A stretch of 64,000 bases of DNA from Sinorhizobium saheli (lineage in GTDB: Bacteria > Pseudomonadota > Alphaproteobacteria > Rhizobiales > Rhizobiaceae), in NCBI RefSeq assembly GCF_001651875.1, contig NZ_LNQB01000073.1, forward strand, positions 496,001 to 560,000. Direction: 5' to 3'. Position numbers and translations under genes: made by a program. Shown piece after piece: positions 27,700 through 36,687 of this stretch. Position 1 is the stretch's first letter; each line of letters starts with the position of its first letter. The notes beneath the pieces are model-generated. The model was given only the letters and a program-made list of their open reading frames with translations, was not told the DNA's origin and did not search any database.

Positions 27700-29136
27700 A
27701 TGTCTTCCAAGAGAAGTGTTGCCCAGCAGACAGCAAAGGTTAGCAAGAGCGCGAAAATTCCCCTCAGCCTCCACTCCGCCCGGGGTGTGAAGACCTGGAC
27801 CGAGGCGGTCGATTGGCTGAGAATCCGCGACATCGAAGATATCGAATGCATCACCCCCGACCTTGCCGGGGTGCCGCGCGGCAAGATGATGCCGACCTCC
27901 AAATTCACCTCCAACACCTCGCTCGCATTGCCCTCGGCGATCTATCGCCACACGATTTCCGGCGAGTATCCCGAGGAGACGGGCCAGTTCCGCTACGATT
28001 CCCGCGACAGCGACATCAAGCTCGTTCCGGACCTTTCGACCATTTCCATCGTCCCGTGGGAGAGCGACCCGACGGCGCAGGTGATCTGCGACATCGTCGG
28101 CTCCGAGGGCGAGCAGATCAGCTACACGCCGCGAAACGTGCTGAAGCGCGTCGTCGAGCTCTATCGCCGGAAGGGCTGGAAGCCGGTCGTCGCGCCCGAG
28201 ATCGAATTCTATCTGGTCGCCCAGAACGACGACCCGGACTATCCGCTGCGCCCGCCGAAGGGCCGCTCCGGCCGTTCCATCCTCGGCGGCCAGGGCTATT
28301 CGATTGCCGGCATCAACGAGTTCGACGAGCTCATCGACGACATCTACCATTTCTCCGAGAAGCAGGGCCTCGAAATCGATACCCTGATCCACGAGGAAGG
28401 GCCGGCGCAGCTCGAGATCAACTTGAGGCACGGCGATCCGATCGAGCTTGCCGACCAGGTGTTCCTGTTCAAGCGCACGATCCGCGAAGCGGCGCTGAAG
28501 CACGGCATCTATGCGACCTTCATGGCCAAGCCGATGCAGGGGCAGCCGGGCTCGGCGATGCACATCCACCAGTCTGTGCTCGACATCAAGACCGGCCGCA
28601 ATATCTTCTCCAATCCGGACGGTTCGCCGTCCCAGGAGTTCTTCTCCTTCATCGGCGGCATGCAGCATTACGTGCCGAAGACCCTGTCGATGATGGCGCC
28701 CTACGTGAATTCCTACCGGCGCCTCACCCCCGACATGTCGGCGCCGGTCAACACGGCCTGGGGTTACGACAACCGGACGACCGCATTCCGCATCCCGGTC
28801 TCCGATCCGGTCGCCCGCCGCATCGAGAACCGCCTGCCGAGCTCCGACGCCAACCCCTATCTGGCGCTCGCGGCCTCGCTTGGCTGCGGCTACCTCGGCA
28901 TCATCGAAGGCCTGCAGGCGAGCCCGCCGAACGAACACACCGCCAACGAGGGCGAGATCGAGCTGCCGCGCGGCCTGCTCGAGGCCGTTTCGCTCCTCGA
29001 ATCGGAACCCTCGCTCGCCGAGGTCTTCAGCGCCGAATTCATCGCCATCTATGCCGGCGTGAAGCGGGGCGAGTTCGAAACCTTCATGCAGGTCATCAGC
29101 CCCTGGGAGCGCGAATTCCTGCTCCTGAATGTCTGA
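27700..29136 (+). CDS. puuA: Gamma-glutamylputrescine synthetase (glutamine synthetase family)
   Basis: 478 residues, glutamine synthetase fold. N-terminal beta-Grasp part (about 30-130, with LAGVPRGKMMPTS) and catalytic part with the metal/ATP motifs PEIEFYL, INLRHGDP, GSAMHIHQSV, NRTTAFRIPV and ENRLPSSDANPYLALAA. The sequence is that of the PuuA/GlnA-like polyamine subgroup rather than GlnA: it lacks the Tyr adenylylation site loop. It ligates glutamate to putrescine using ATP. It is followed 15 bp later by puuB, the next enzyme of the route. With potFGHI in the same window the putrescine assignment is strong, although other amines are possible substrates. Confidence 0.88.
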   Translation: MSSKRSVAQQTAKVSKSAKIPLSLHSARGVKTWTEAVDWLRIRDIEDIECITPDLAGVPRGKMMPTSKFTSNTSLALPSAIYRHTISGEYPEETGQFRYDSRDSDIKLVPDLSTISIVPWESDPTAQVICDIVGSEGEQISYTPRNVLKRVVELYRRKGWKPVVAPEIEFYLVAQNDDPDYPLRPPKGRSGRSILGGQGYSIAGINEFDELIDDIYHFSEKQGLEIDTLIHEEGPAQLEINLRHGDPIELADQVFLFKRTIREAALKHGIYATFMAKPMQGQPGSAMHIHQSVLDIKTGRNIFSNPDGSPSQEFFSFIGGMQHYVPKTLSMMAPYVNSYRRLTPDMSAPVNTAWGYDNRTTAFRIPVSDPVARRIENRLPSSDANPYLALAASLGCGYLGIIEGLQASPPNEHTANEGEIELPRGLLEAVSLLESEPSLAEVFSAEFIAIYAGVKRGEFETFMQVISPWEREFLLLNV

Positions 29137-29151
29137 TCCGAGACGCGTTCC

Positions 29152-30438
29152 ATGACCTGGCAAAGCCCGATCTCGCCCGGAATCTCCTGGTATGAGGCAA
29201 CCGTTCCCGAGCGGCCGGAATATCCGGCCATGCCCGGCTCGCGCAAGGCCGACGTCGCCATTGTCGGCGGCGGCTATACCGGCCTGCAGGCCGCCTGCAA
29301 CCTCGCGCGAAACGGCACCGACGTCACGCTCATCGACGCCTGCCGCTTCGGCGACGGCGCTTCGGGGCGCAATGGCGGCCAGTTCGGCACCGGCCAGCGG
29401 ACCTGGGCGGAGGATCTCGAGGAACTGCTCGGCCATGAGCGGGCGCAGCAGCTCTTCGACATGGCGGAGAACGCCAAGCGCTTCGTGCTCGATTTCGCGC
29501 GCGACCACGGGATCGACATCGACTTCGTGCCCGGCCAACTCTCCGTCGGTCACAAGCGGAGCTTCGAAAAAGACTATCGCAGCCATGTCGAGGCGATGAC
29601 CGAGCGCTTCGGCTACCCGCATCTCTCCTTCATGGATCGCGACGAAACCGCATGGCGGCTGGGCTCGAGCCACTACGGCTTCGGCATTCGCGACACTGGC
29701 ACCGGTCATATCCACCCGTTTAAGCTGCTCATCGGCCTGGCAAGGCAGGCGGCGCTCGCCGGCGCCAATCTTTTCGAGCAGACGAAGGCGCTGAAGATCG
29801 AGAAGAAGGGCGGCGCGGTCGTCATCGAGACGAGCCGGGGGACGATAACCGCCGACCGGGCGCTGATCGCCTGCAACGCCTATATCGGCGAGCTCGAACC
29901 GCAGACGGCGAGCCATGTCATGCCGATCCGCTCCTTCATCGGCGCGACGACGGTTCTCAAGGACCATCCCGACATTCTTCCCGGCGGCGAATCGGTCGAT
30001 GATTCGCGTTTCGTCGTGCGCTACTTCCGCAAGTCGAAGGACGGCCGGCTGCTTTTCGGCGGCCGCGAGGCCTATACCGCCGACAATCCCCGCGACATCT
30101 CGGCGCATATCCGCCGGCAGATCAGCGAAATCTACCCGGCGCTCGCCAATGTCGAGGTCACCCATGCCTGGGGCGGATCGGTCGGCATCACCATGCCGCG
30201 ACAGCCCTTCTGCCGCGAGGTGATGCCGGGCGTCACGACGATCGGCGGCTATTCCGGCCACGGCATCATGCTCTCCAACTATTGCGGCAAGCTCTATGCC
30301 GACCTCGCGCTCGGCAGGACGACGGAGCTCGACCTGCTCAAGGAACTGAAGATACCCGCCTTTCCGGGCGGAACGCGCTTCCGCTCCGCCCTCCTGTTTC
30401 TGGCGCTCAGCTGGTACGCGCTGCGCGACCGGTTCTGA
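29152..30438 (+). CDS. puuB: Gamma-glutamylputrescine oxidase (FAD-dependent, DAO family)
   Basis: 428 residues. FAD-binding Rossmann motif VAIVGGGYTGLQAACNLARN near residues 38-57, GRNGGQFGTGQR, and the C-terminal GYSGHGIMLSNYCGKLYADL are typical of PuuB/OrdL flavoenzymes. It oxidises gamma-glutamylputrescine to the aminoaldehyde and H2O2. It is the second gene of a puuA-puuB pair. No aldehyde dehydrogenase (puuC) or hydrolase (puuD) is adjacent, so later steps must be encoded elsewhere. Confidence 0.87.
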   Translation: MTWQSPISPGISWYEATVPERPEYPAMPGSRKADVAIVGGGYTGLQAACNLARNGTDVTLIDACRFGDGASGRNGGQFGTGQRTWAEDLEELLGHERAQQLFDMAENAKRFVLDFARDHGIDIDFVPGQLSVGHKRSFEKDYRSHVEAMTERFGYPHLSFMDRDETAWRLGSSHYGFGIRDTGTGHIHPFKLLIGLARQAALAGANLFEQTKALKIEKKGGAVVIETSRGTITADRALIACNAYIGELEPQTASHVMPIRSFIGATTVLKDHPDILPGGESVDDSRFVVRYFRKSKDGRLLFGGREAYTADNPRDISAHIRRQISEIYPALANVEVTHAWGGSVGITMPRQPFCREVMPGVTTIGGYSGHGIMLSNYCGKLYADLALGRTTELDLLKELKIPAFPGGTRFRSALLFLALSWYALRDRF

Positions 30439-30628
30439 CCGACCGTCCCGCGTATTTTCCCTTCCCGCTCCGGCTGCAGAGGCAAGACAAGCCTATACTT
30501 TGCCTCGTGCTGCCCTATCGTAAGAGGAGGCAAAATGCCGTGTGGCGCTATTTTGTTGCAACGCACCCTAGCGCTTTTAAATCGATTAGATTATACCTGC
30601 CCCGAACTGAACGAGATCGAGATATCCC

Positions 30629-32104
30629 ATGAGCAGCCAGATCATTCCCGTAGAGCCGTTCGATTACGTGGTGTTCGGGGGCACCGGCGACCTTGCGGAG
30701 CGCAAGCTTCTGCCGGCGCTTTACCACCGGCAGATCGAGGGCCAGTTCACGGAGCCGACGCGCATCATCGGCGCGTCGCGCGCGAGCCTCACCCACAACG
30801 ACTATCGCAAGTTCGCGACCGATGCCCTGAGGGAGCACCTGAAGCCCGGCGAGTTCGACGAGGCGCAGGTGGAGAAGTTCACGTCGCGGCTTCATTACGT
30901 CTCGGTCGACGCCAAGTCCGAGCAGGGCTGGGATGAGCTGAAGAAGATCCTCGACGAAGGCAAGGAGCGCATCCGCGCCTTCTACCTCGCCGTCGGCCCG
31001 GCGATCTTCGGCGACATTTCGGAGAGGATCCGCGACCACAAGCTCATCACCAAGAACACGCGCATCGTCGTCGAGAAACCGATCGGGCGCGACCTCGCTT
31101 CGGCGACGGAGCTCAACGACACGATCGGCCGGGTCTTCCGCGAAGAGCAGATCTTCCGCATCGACCACTATCTCGGCAAGGAGACGGTGCAGAACCTGAT
31201 GGCGCTGCGCTTTGCCAACGCGCTCTACGAGCCCTTGTGGAATTCCGCCCATATCGATCACGTGCAGATCACGGTTTCGGAGTCGGTCGGTCTCGAGAAC
31301 CGAGCCGGCTACTACGACAAGGCCGGCGCGCTGCGCGACATGGTGCAGAACCACATCCTGCAACTCGTCTGCTTCGTCGCCATGGAAGCGCCGACCTCGA
31401 TGGATGCGGAGGCGGTGCGCGACGAGAAGCTCAAGGTGCTTCGGGCGCTGAAGCCGATCACGGAGGCCAATGCCGAGCAGGTGACGGTGCGCGGCCAGTA
31501 TCGCGCCGGCGCCTCGGCCGGCGGCCCGGTCAAGGGCTACCTCGAGGAGCTCGAAGGCGGCGTTTCCAACACCGAGACCTTCGTCGCCATCAAGGCCGAG
31601 ATCAGCAACTGGCGCTGGGCGGGCGTGCCCTTCTACATCCGCACAGGCAAGCGCATGGCCGGCCGCATGTCGGAGATCGTCATCACCTTCAAGCAGATCC
31701 CGCATTCGATCTTCGATCAGGCCGCCGGGCGCATCTCCGCCAACCAGCTGATGATCCGCCTGCAGCCGAACGAGGGCGTCAAGCAGTCGCTGATGATCAA
31801 GGATCCGGGGCCGGGCGGCATGCGGCTCAGGAACGTGCCGCTCGACATGAGCTTCGCCGAGGCATTCGCCGTGCGCAATGCCGACGCCTACGAGCGGCTG
31901 CTGCTCGACGTCGTCCGCAACAACCAGACGCTGTTCGTGCGCCGCGACGAGGTGGAAGCCGCCTGGCAGTGGGTCGATCCGATCCTCAAGGCCTGGGAAA
32001 CGACGGGACAGCCGGTGCAGGGTTATACCGCCGGAACATGGGGCCCGAGCCAGTCGATCGCGCTCATCGAGCGCGACGGCCGCACCTGGAACGACACAAT
32101 CTAG
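30629..32104 (+). CDS. zwf: Glucose-6-phosphate 1-dehydrogenase
   Basis: 491 residues, full length. NADP-binding motif FGGTGDLAERKL near residues 14-25 and the catalytic RIDHYLGKETVQN near 176-188 are intact. It oxidises glucose-6-phosphate to 6-phosphogluconolactone and is the entry to the Entner-Doudoroff and oxidative pentose phosphate routes. It is first in zwf-pgl-edd. The ribosome-binding site before ATG 30629 is weak (GAGATCGAGAT). An upstream ATG at 30535 has a much stronger site but is out of frame. Confidence 0.96.
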   Translation: MSSQIIPVEPFDYVVFGGTGDLAERKLLPALYHRQIEGQFTEPTRIIGASRASLTHNDYRKFATDALREHLKPGEFDEAQVEKFTSRLHYVSVDAKSEQGWDELKKILDEGKERIRAFYLAVGPAIFGDISERIRDHKLITKNTRIVVEKPIGRDLASATELNDTIGRVFREEQIFRIDHYLGKETVQNLMALRFANALYEPLWNSAHIDHVQITVSESVGLENRAGYYDKAGALRDMVQNHILQLVCFVAMEAPTSMDAEAVRDEKLKVLRALKPITEANAEQVTVRGQYRAGASAGGPVKGYLEELEGGVSNTETFVAIKAEISNWRWAGVPFYIRTGKRMAGRMSEIVITFKQIPHSIFDQAAGRISANQLMIRLQPNEGVKQSLMIKDPGPGGMRLRNVPLDMSFAEAFAVRNADAYERLLLDVVRNNQTLFVRRDEVEAAWQWVDPILKAWETTGQPVQGYTAGTWGPSQSIALIERDGRTWNDTI

Positions 32105-32110
32105 GACAAG

Positions 32111-32145
32111 CCCCCACCAGGACCAGCCCCCACCAGGACCAGCCC
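32111..32145 (+). repeat. 16-bp tandem repeat between zwf and pgl
   Basis: The 16-bp unit CCCCCACCAGGACCAG occurs twice back to back (32111-32126, 32127-32142) and is followed by a further CCC just before the pgl ATG. Each copy has an AGGA that can serve as the pgl ribosome-binding site, so copy number may tune spacing or Pgl output. Confidence 0.8.
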
Positions 32146-32146
32146 A

Positions 32147-32845
32147 ATGAGCACAACCCTGCACACATTCGAGAACGGCGCCGCCCTCGCCGAGGGGCTT
32201 TCGGATGCGGTCGCCGCGAGGCTCGCCGCCGCCATCGCCGCCCGCGGCACGGCAAGCCTCGCAGTATCCGGCGGTTCCACGCCGAAGGCTTTCTTCCGGG
32301 CGCTGTCCAGGCGCCCGCTCGACTGGACGAACGTCACGGTCACGCTCGTCGACGAACGCTTCGTGCCGCCGGAAAACGAACGGTCCAACCATGGCCTCGT
32401 CGCCGCGAACCTCTTGCAAGATCAGGCGGCGAAGGCGCGCTTCGTTCCGCTCTACCATGCCGCGCCGACGGCCGGGGCCGCCGCAGCCACGGCAAGCGCG
32501 GCGACGGCAGCGATGGGCGCCCCCTTCGACGTGGTCGTGCTCGGGATGGGAACGGATGGTCACACGGCCTCGTTCTTTCCCGGAGGGACGCGTCTTGAAG
32601 AGGCGCTCGATCCGGCGACGCCGCGCGGCGTGATCACCATGGATGCGGAAGGCGCGGGAGAGACCCGCCTCACCTTCACCTTCTCGAGCCTGCAGGATGC
32701 GGGCCTGCTCGTGCTGCATATCGAGGGCGACGGCAAGAAGGACGTGCTTGTCCGGGCGGAAGCGCCCGGCGACGAACTGGAGATGCCGATCCGCGCCATG
32801 CTCCGGCGCGCCGCATCGCCGCTAGAGATCTATTGGGCGCCCTGA
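32147..32845 (+). CDS. pgl: 6-phosphogluconolactonase
   Basis: 232 residues, the short DevB/Pgl type. Typical motifs are LAVSGGSTPKAFFRALS near residues 38-54, VTLVDERFVP, and VVLGMGTDGHTASFFPG. It hydrolyses 6-phosphogluconolactone to 6-phosphogluconate. It starts 42 bp after zwf, with the tandem repeat in the gap. Confidence 0.94.
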   Translation: MSTTLHTFENGAALAEGLSDAVAARLAAAIAARGTASLAVSGGSTPKAFFRALSRRPLDWTNVTVTLVDERFVPPENERSNHGLVAANLLQDQAAKARFVPLYHAAPTAGAAAATASAATAAMGAPFDVVVLGMGTDGHTASFFPGGTRLEEALDPATPRGVITMDAEGAGETRLTFTFSSLQDAGLLVLHIEGDGKKDVLVRAEAPGDELEMPIRAMLRRAASPLEIYWAP

Positions 32846-32900
32846 GAAGGCCGGACGGCGTCCCGGAATGAGTGAGCCGCTCGCGCGGCTCGACGGCTCC

Positions 32901-32928
32901 ACCCTTAATTCGAGTTCGAATCAAGGGT
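32901..32928. promoter_or_regulatory. Near-perfect 13-bp inverted repeat between pgl and edd
   Basis: ACCCTTAATTCGA and TCGAATCAAGGGT (32901-32913 and 32916-32928) are inverted arms with one mismatch and a 2-bp centre. It lies 104 bp before the edd start. The short centre suits a dimeric repressor operator better than an RNA hairpin. No regulator in the window is an evident partner. Confidence 0.55.
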
Positions 32929-33032
32929 AAATTGAACAGGAATTCAAGGCGTTGCAGCGTCACCCGCGGGGCGCCGCTCAACGCCGATGACAGATGAAGA
33001 GGAGTCCCGCGACTCCGGAAAAGGATGTGCCC

Positions 33033-34853
33033 ATGTCCGCCGATTCCCGCATTGCCGCAATCACCGCCCGTATCGTCGAGCGCTCGAAACGCTACCGCGA
33101 GCCCTATCTCGAGCGTGTCCGCAGCGCCGCAGCAAACGGGCCGCACCGCACCGTGCTCGGCTGCGGCAACCTCGCGCATGGGTTTGCCGTCTGTTCCCCC
33201 GCCGAGAAGGCGGCGCTCGCGGGCGACCGCGTCCCCAATCTCGGCATCGTCACCTCCTATAACGACATGCTCTCGGCCCACCAGCCGTTCGAGACCTATC
33301 CGGCGCTGATCCGCGAGGCCGCCCGCGAGGCGGGCGGTATCGCCCAGGTCGCAGGCGGCGTGCCGGCGATGTGCGACGGCGTGACCCAGGGACAGCCCGG
33401 CATGGAACTGTCGCTCTTCTCGCGCGACGTCATTGCCATGGCCGCCGGCATCGGCCTTTCGCACAACATGTTCGATGCGGCCGTCTATCTCGGCGTTTGC
33501 GACAAGATCGTGCCCGGCCTGGTGATCGCGGCGCTGACCTTCGGCCACCTGCCCGCGGTCTTCATTCCCGCCGGACCGATGACCTCGGGCCTGCCGAACG
33601 ATGAAAAGGCCAAGGTGCGCCAGCTCTTCGCCGAAGGAAAGGTCGGCCGCGACGAGTTGCTCGAGGCCGAGTCCAGGTCCTACCACGGTCCCGGCACCTG
33701 CACCTTCTACGGCACCGCCAACTCCAACCAGATGCTGATGGAGATCATGGGCTTCCATCTGCCCGGCGCCTCCTTCATCAATCCCGGCACGCCGCTCCGC
33801 GATGCGCTCACCAGGGAGGCGGCGAAGCGGGCGCTGGCGATCACCGCGCTCGGCAACGAGTTCACGCCCGCCGGCGAAATGATCGACGAGCGCTCCATCG
33901 TCAACGGCGTCGTCGGGCTGCATGCGACCGGCGGCTCGACCAATCACACCATGCACCTCGTCGCCATGGCGCGCGCGGCCGGCATCGTGCTCACCTGGCA
34001 GGACATTTCCGAGCTCTCCGACATCGTGCCCCTCCTCGCACGCGTCTATCCGAATGGCCTTGCGGACGTGAACCATTTCCACGCGGCCGGCGGCATGGGC
34101 TTCCTGATCGCCCAGCTCCTGAAGACGGGCCTCCTCCATGACGATGTCCGCACCGTCTACGGCCAGGGGCTCGCGGCCTACGCGATCGATGTCAAGCTCG
34201 GCGAAAACGGCAGCGTCAGGCGCGACCCGGCGCCCGAGGCGAGCGCCGACCCGAAGGTGCTGGCAAGCATCGACCATCCCTTCCAGCACACCGGCGGCCT
34301 GAAGATGCTGACCGGCAATCTCGGCAAGGCGGTGATCAAGATTTCCGCCGTCAAGCCGGAGCGCCATGTCATCGAGGCGCCGGCCAAGATCTTCAACGAT
34401 CAGGCCGAGCTCAACGCCGCCTTCAAGGCGGGCAGACTCGAGGGCGATTTCGTCGCCGTCGTGCGCTTCCAGGGACCGAAAGCCAACGGCATGCCGGAAC
34501 TGCACAAGCTGACGACGGTGCTCGGCATCCTGCAGGATCGCGGCCAGAAGGTGGCGATCGTCACCGACGGCCGCATGTCCGGCGCATCCGGCAAGGTGCC
34601 GGCGGCGATCCACGTGACGCCGGAGGCGAAGGACGGCGGCCCGATCGCCCGCATCCAGGAGGGCGACATCATCCGCATCGATGCGATCGCGGGAACGATC
34701 GAGGTCAAGGTCGAGGACATCGCCCTGAAGACGCGCGTGCCGGCCCATATCGACCTTTCCGACAACGAGTTCGGCATGGGCCGCGAACTCTTCGCCCCGT
34801 TCCGCCATGTGGCCGGCGCCGCCGACAGCGGCGCGAGCGTTCTGTTTCACTGA
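33033..34853 (+). CDS. edd: 6-phosphogluconate dehydratase (Entner-Doudoroff)
   Basis: 606 residues from the ATG at 33033 preceded by AAAAGGATGTGCCC; the in-frame ATG at 32994 is rejected for lack of such a site and because 606 is the usual length. An IlvD/Edd family enzyme that binds a 4Fe-4S cluster. Seen are the cluster-type stretches [12 protein letters not shown] and [13 protein letters not shown], the [16 protein letters not shown] motif with its cysteine, and the C-terminal [19 protein letters not shown]. It dehydrates 6-phosphogluconate to KDPG. The eda aldolase is not adjacent. It follows pgl by 187 bp with an inverted repeat in between, so it may have its own control. Confidence 0.95.
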   Translation: MSADSRIAAITARIVERSKRYREPYLERVRSAAANGPHRTVLGCGNLAHGFAVCSPAEKAALAGDRVPNLGIVTSYNDMLSAHQPFETYPALIREAAREAGGIAQVAGGVPAMCDGVTQGQPGMELSLFSRDVIAMAAGIGLSHNMFDAAVYLGVCDKIVPGLVIAALTFGHLPAVFIPAGPMTSGLPNDEKAKVRQLFAEGKVGRDELLEAESRSYHGPGTCTFYGTANSNQMLMEIMGFHLPGASFINPGTPLRDALTREAAKRALAITALGNEFTPAGEMIDERSIVNGVVGLHATGGSTNHTMHLVAMARAAGIVLTWQDISELSDIVPLLARVYPNGLADVNHFHAAGGMGFLIAQLLKTGLLHDDVRTVYGQGLAAYAIDVKLGENGSVRRDPAPEASADPKVLASIDHPFQHTGGLKMLTGNLGKAVIKISAVKPERHVIEAPAKIFNDQAELNAAFKAGRLEGDFVAVVRFQGPKANGMPELHKLTTVLGILQDRGQKVAIVTDGRMSGASGKVPAAIHVTPEAKDGGPIARIQEGDIIRIDAIAGTIEVKVEDIALKTRVPAHIDLSDNEFGMGRELFAPFRHVAGAADSGASVLFH

Positions 34854-34913
34854 GGGGCCGCACAGCTCAGGCCTCGGGCCATGCGGAAAAGCGCGTCGGT
34901 CGAACCCGGCGCG

Positions 34914-35324
34914 TCAGCGATAGATGTCGAGCGTCCGGTTGCGATGGTTCGGATGGGTGCTGTAGACGAAGATGCGGTTGAGGTCGCGATCGCTCAGGAG
35001 CCGCAGGAACCGGGCCTCGATGAGGTTGTTGGCGTGGACCCGCTTCAACAGGCAGCCGATCAGAGGGATGCGGGCGCTCGGGATGTCGAGATAGAAATTC
35101 TGCGGCAGCTGGAACTGGGTCAGGATGCCGATCACGGCGCTGCTCTTCGACAGCTTGATGATCTCGCAGCGGCGCGACGAGAGATGCTGCATCCCCTTCT
35201 CGGTGAATTCGATGCGCGCCTCGTTCCGGGTGTCCTCCATCGGGAAATTCGCTTCCCGATCGTACATGAAGGACTCTTCCTTGTTGAGAAAATGCCGGTT
35301 GATCGCGGGTACCGCGCTGCTCAT
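34914..35324 (-). CDS. Hypothetical protein with possible PilZ-like beta barrel
   Basis: 136 residues; AAAGGCGAACTCG precedes the ATG. The middle (about 40-110) alternates short beta strands (EIIKLSKSSAVIGILTQF, then FYLDIPSARIPLIGCLLKRV and LIEARFLRLL), the pattern of small PilZ-type barrels common in rhizobia. The c-di-GMP-binding RxxxR and D/NxSxxG motifs are not recognisable, so nucleotide binding is doubtful. It is convergent with edd. Confidence 0.6.
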   Translation of the reverse strand: MSSAVPAINRHFLNKEESFMYDREANFPMEDTRNEARIEFTEKGMQHLSSRRCEIIKLSKSSAVIGILTQFQLPQNFYLDIPSARIPLIGCLLKRVHANNLIEARFLRLLSDRDLNRIFVYSTHPNHRNRTLDIYR

Positions 35325-35442
35325 CGAGTTCGCCTTTCATCTCATTCCGAGACAATGCTAGCCCGTGAAATTTAACAGAGTGTTTGGACGCTGCGGGTAT
35401 GTGGAGCTTGGAGGAGCGGGGCGCTTTCGTCTGAGGCTGCCC

Positions 35443-35535
35443 TCGTCGCTTTAAGGCAGCTTCTCCCCCGCAAGCGGGCGAAGGGGACCCGCGGCGCCGC
35501 CTCAGTCCCCTTTCCCCGTCAGAACGGGGAGAGGG
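35443..35535. repeat. Dispersed intergenic palindromic repeat downstream of aglK
   Basis: Contains CCCCCGCAAGCGGGCG-type and TCCCCGT-CAGA-ACGGGGA (7-bp perfect stem, about 35513-35530) hairpins in a CCCCTTTCCCCGT...GGGGAGAGGGTCAG context. The same type is abundant between genes in Sinorhizobium (from memory). It may double as the aglK 3' structure; no T-run is present. Confidence 0.5.
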
Positions 35536-35578
35536 TCAGTCCTCGGGTTCGCGTAGCACTGCGGCGAAGGTCTGTTGA

Positions 35579-36667
35579 TCAGACGCGATAGCTGCGCCCC
35601 TCGGCGTCGAAGAGATGGAGCTTCGCTTTGTCGGCGGTAAACCGCACCTTGTCGCCGCGGCCGACCTTGAGGATGCCGGGGATCTTGGCGATGATCGGCT
35701 CGTTCTCGACGAGCCCCTCGATATAGAGCAGCGTCACTTCGCCGAGTGCTTCGACGATCGAAACCGTTCCCTCGAACAGGAAATTCTCCGATTCCGTCAC
35801 CTCGAGGTCTTCCGGCCGCACGCCGAAGCTCGCCTTCTTGCCGTTTTCGGAAGCGGCCGTCGGAATGTCGAGTGTGACGGACTTGCCGCGCACCAGCGTG
35901 ACGGTCGTCTCCGCGCCCGTCGCGGTGATCGTCGCCGGGAAGACGTTCATTGCCGGCGAGCCGATGAAGCGGGCGACGAAGAGATTGGCGGGGCGCTCGT
36001 AGAGTTCCAGCGGCGCGCCGACCTGCTCGATATGGCCGGCGGACAGGACGACGATCCTGTCGGCAAGCGTCATCGCTTCCACCTGGTCGTGGGTGACGTA
36101 GATCATCGTCGTGTCGGACATCCGCTCGCTGAGCTTGGCGATCTCGATGCGGGTTGCCACGCGCAGCGCCGCGTCGAGGTTGGAGAGGGGCTCGTCGAAC
36201 AGGAAGACCTTGGGATTGCGGCAGATCGCCCGGCCGATCGCCACGCGCTGCCGCTGGCCGCCGGAGAGCGCCTTGGGCAGGCGGTCGAGATACTGGGTGA
36301 GCTGGAGCATGTCCGCCGCCGCGCGGACGCGGCGGTCGATCTCCTCCTTCGATTCCCTGGCGATCCGCATGCCGAAGGCCATGTTGTCGTAAACCGTCAT
36401 ATGCGGATAGAGCGCATAGGACTGGAACACCATGGCGATGCCGCGCTTCGACGGCGGCACGTCGTTGACCCGCTCGCCATCGATGAACATGTCGCCGCCG
36501 GTGATTTCCTCGAGGCCCGCGATCATGCGCAGAAGCGTCGACTTGCCGCAGCCGGACGGCCCGACGAAGACGACGAATTCGCCCTCCTTGATGTCGAGAT
36601 TGATGCCATGAATGACATCGACCGCCCCGTAGGACTTGCGGATATCTTTCAAGAGCAGACCTGTCAT
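35579..36667 (-). CDS. aglK: Alpha-glucoside ABC transporter ATP-binding protein
   Basis: 362 residues. Walker A GPSGCGKST, signature LSGGQRQRVAIGRAI, Walker B VFLFDEPLSNLD and H-loop IYVTHDQVEAMTLADR are present, plus a C-terminal TOBE/MalK-like domain (VRPEDLEVTESE). It belongs to the MalK/UgpC subfamily serving carbohydrate importers. It is the last gene of aglEFGAK and drives AglF/AglG. A subunit of this class can energise several sugar importers. Confidence 0.93.
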   Translation of the reverse strand: MTGLLLKDIRKSYGAVDVIHGINLDIKEGEFVVFVGPSGCGKSTLLRMIAGLEEITGGDMFIDGERVNDVPPSKRGIAMVFQSYALYPHMTVYDNMAFGMRIARESKEEIDRRVRAAADMLQLTQYLDRLPKALSGGQRQRVAIGRAICRNPKVFLFDEPLSNLDAALRVATRIEIAKLSERMSDTTMIYVTHDQVEAMTLADRIVVLSAGHIEQVGAPLELYERPANLFVARFIGSPAMNVFPATITATGAETTVTLVRGKSVTLDIPTAASENGKKASFGVRPEDLEVTESENFLFEGTVSIVEALGEVTLLYIEGLVENEPIIAKIPGILKVGRGDKVRFTADKAKLHLFDAEGRSYRV

Positions 36668-36687
36668 CGCACCCTCCCCTCGGTTTG

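Noticed and set aside
27619-30261. 880-codon minus-strand frame opposite puuA-puuB
   Set aside because: Antisense shadow of two genes with intact family motifs.
35443-35535. Possible CRISPR or intrinsic terminator after aglK
   Set aside because: No regular spacer-repeat array and no T-run; better read as a dispersed palindromic repeat.
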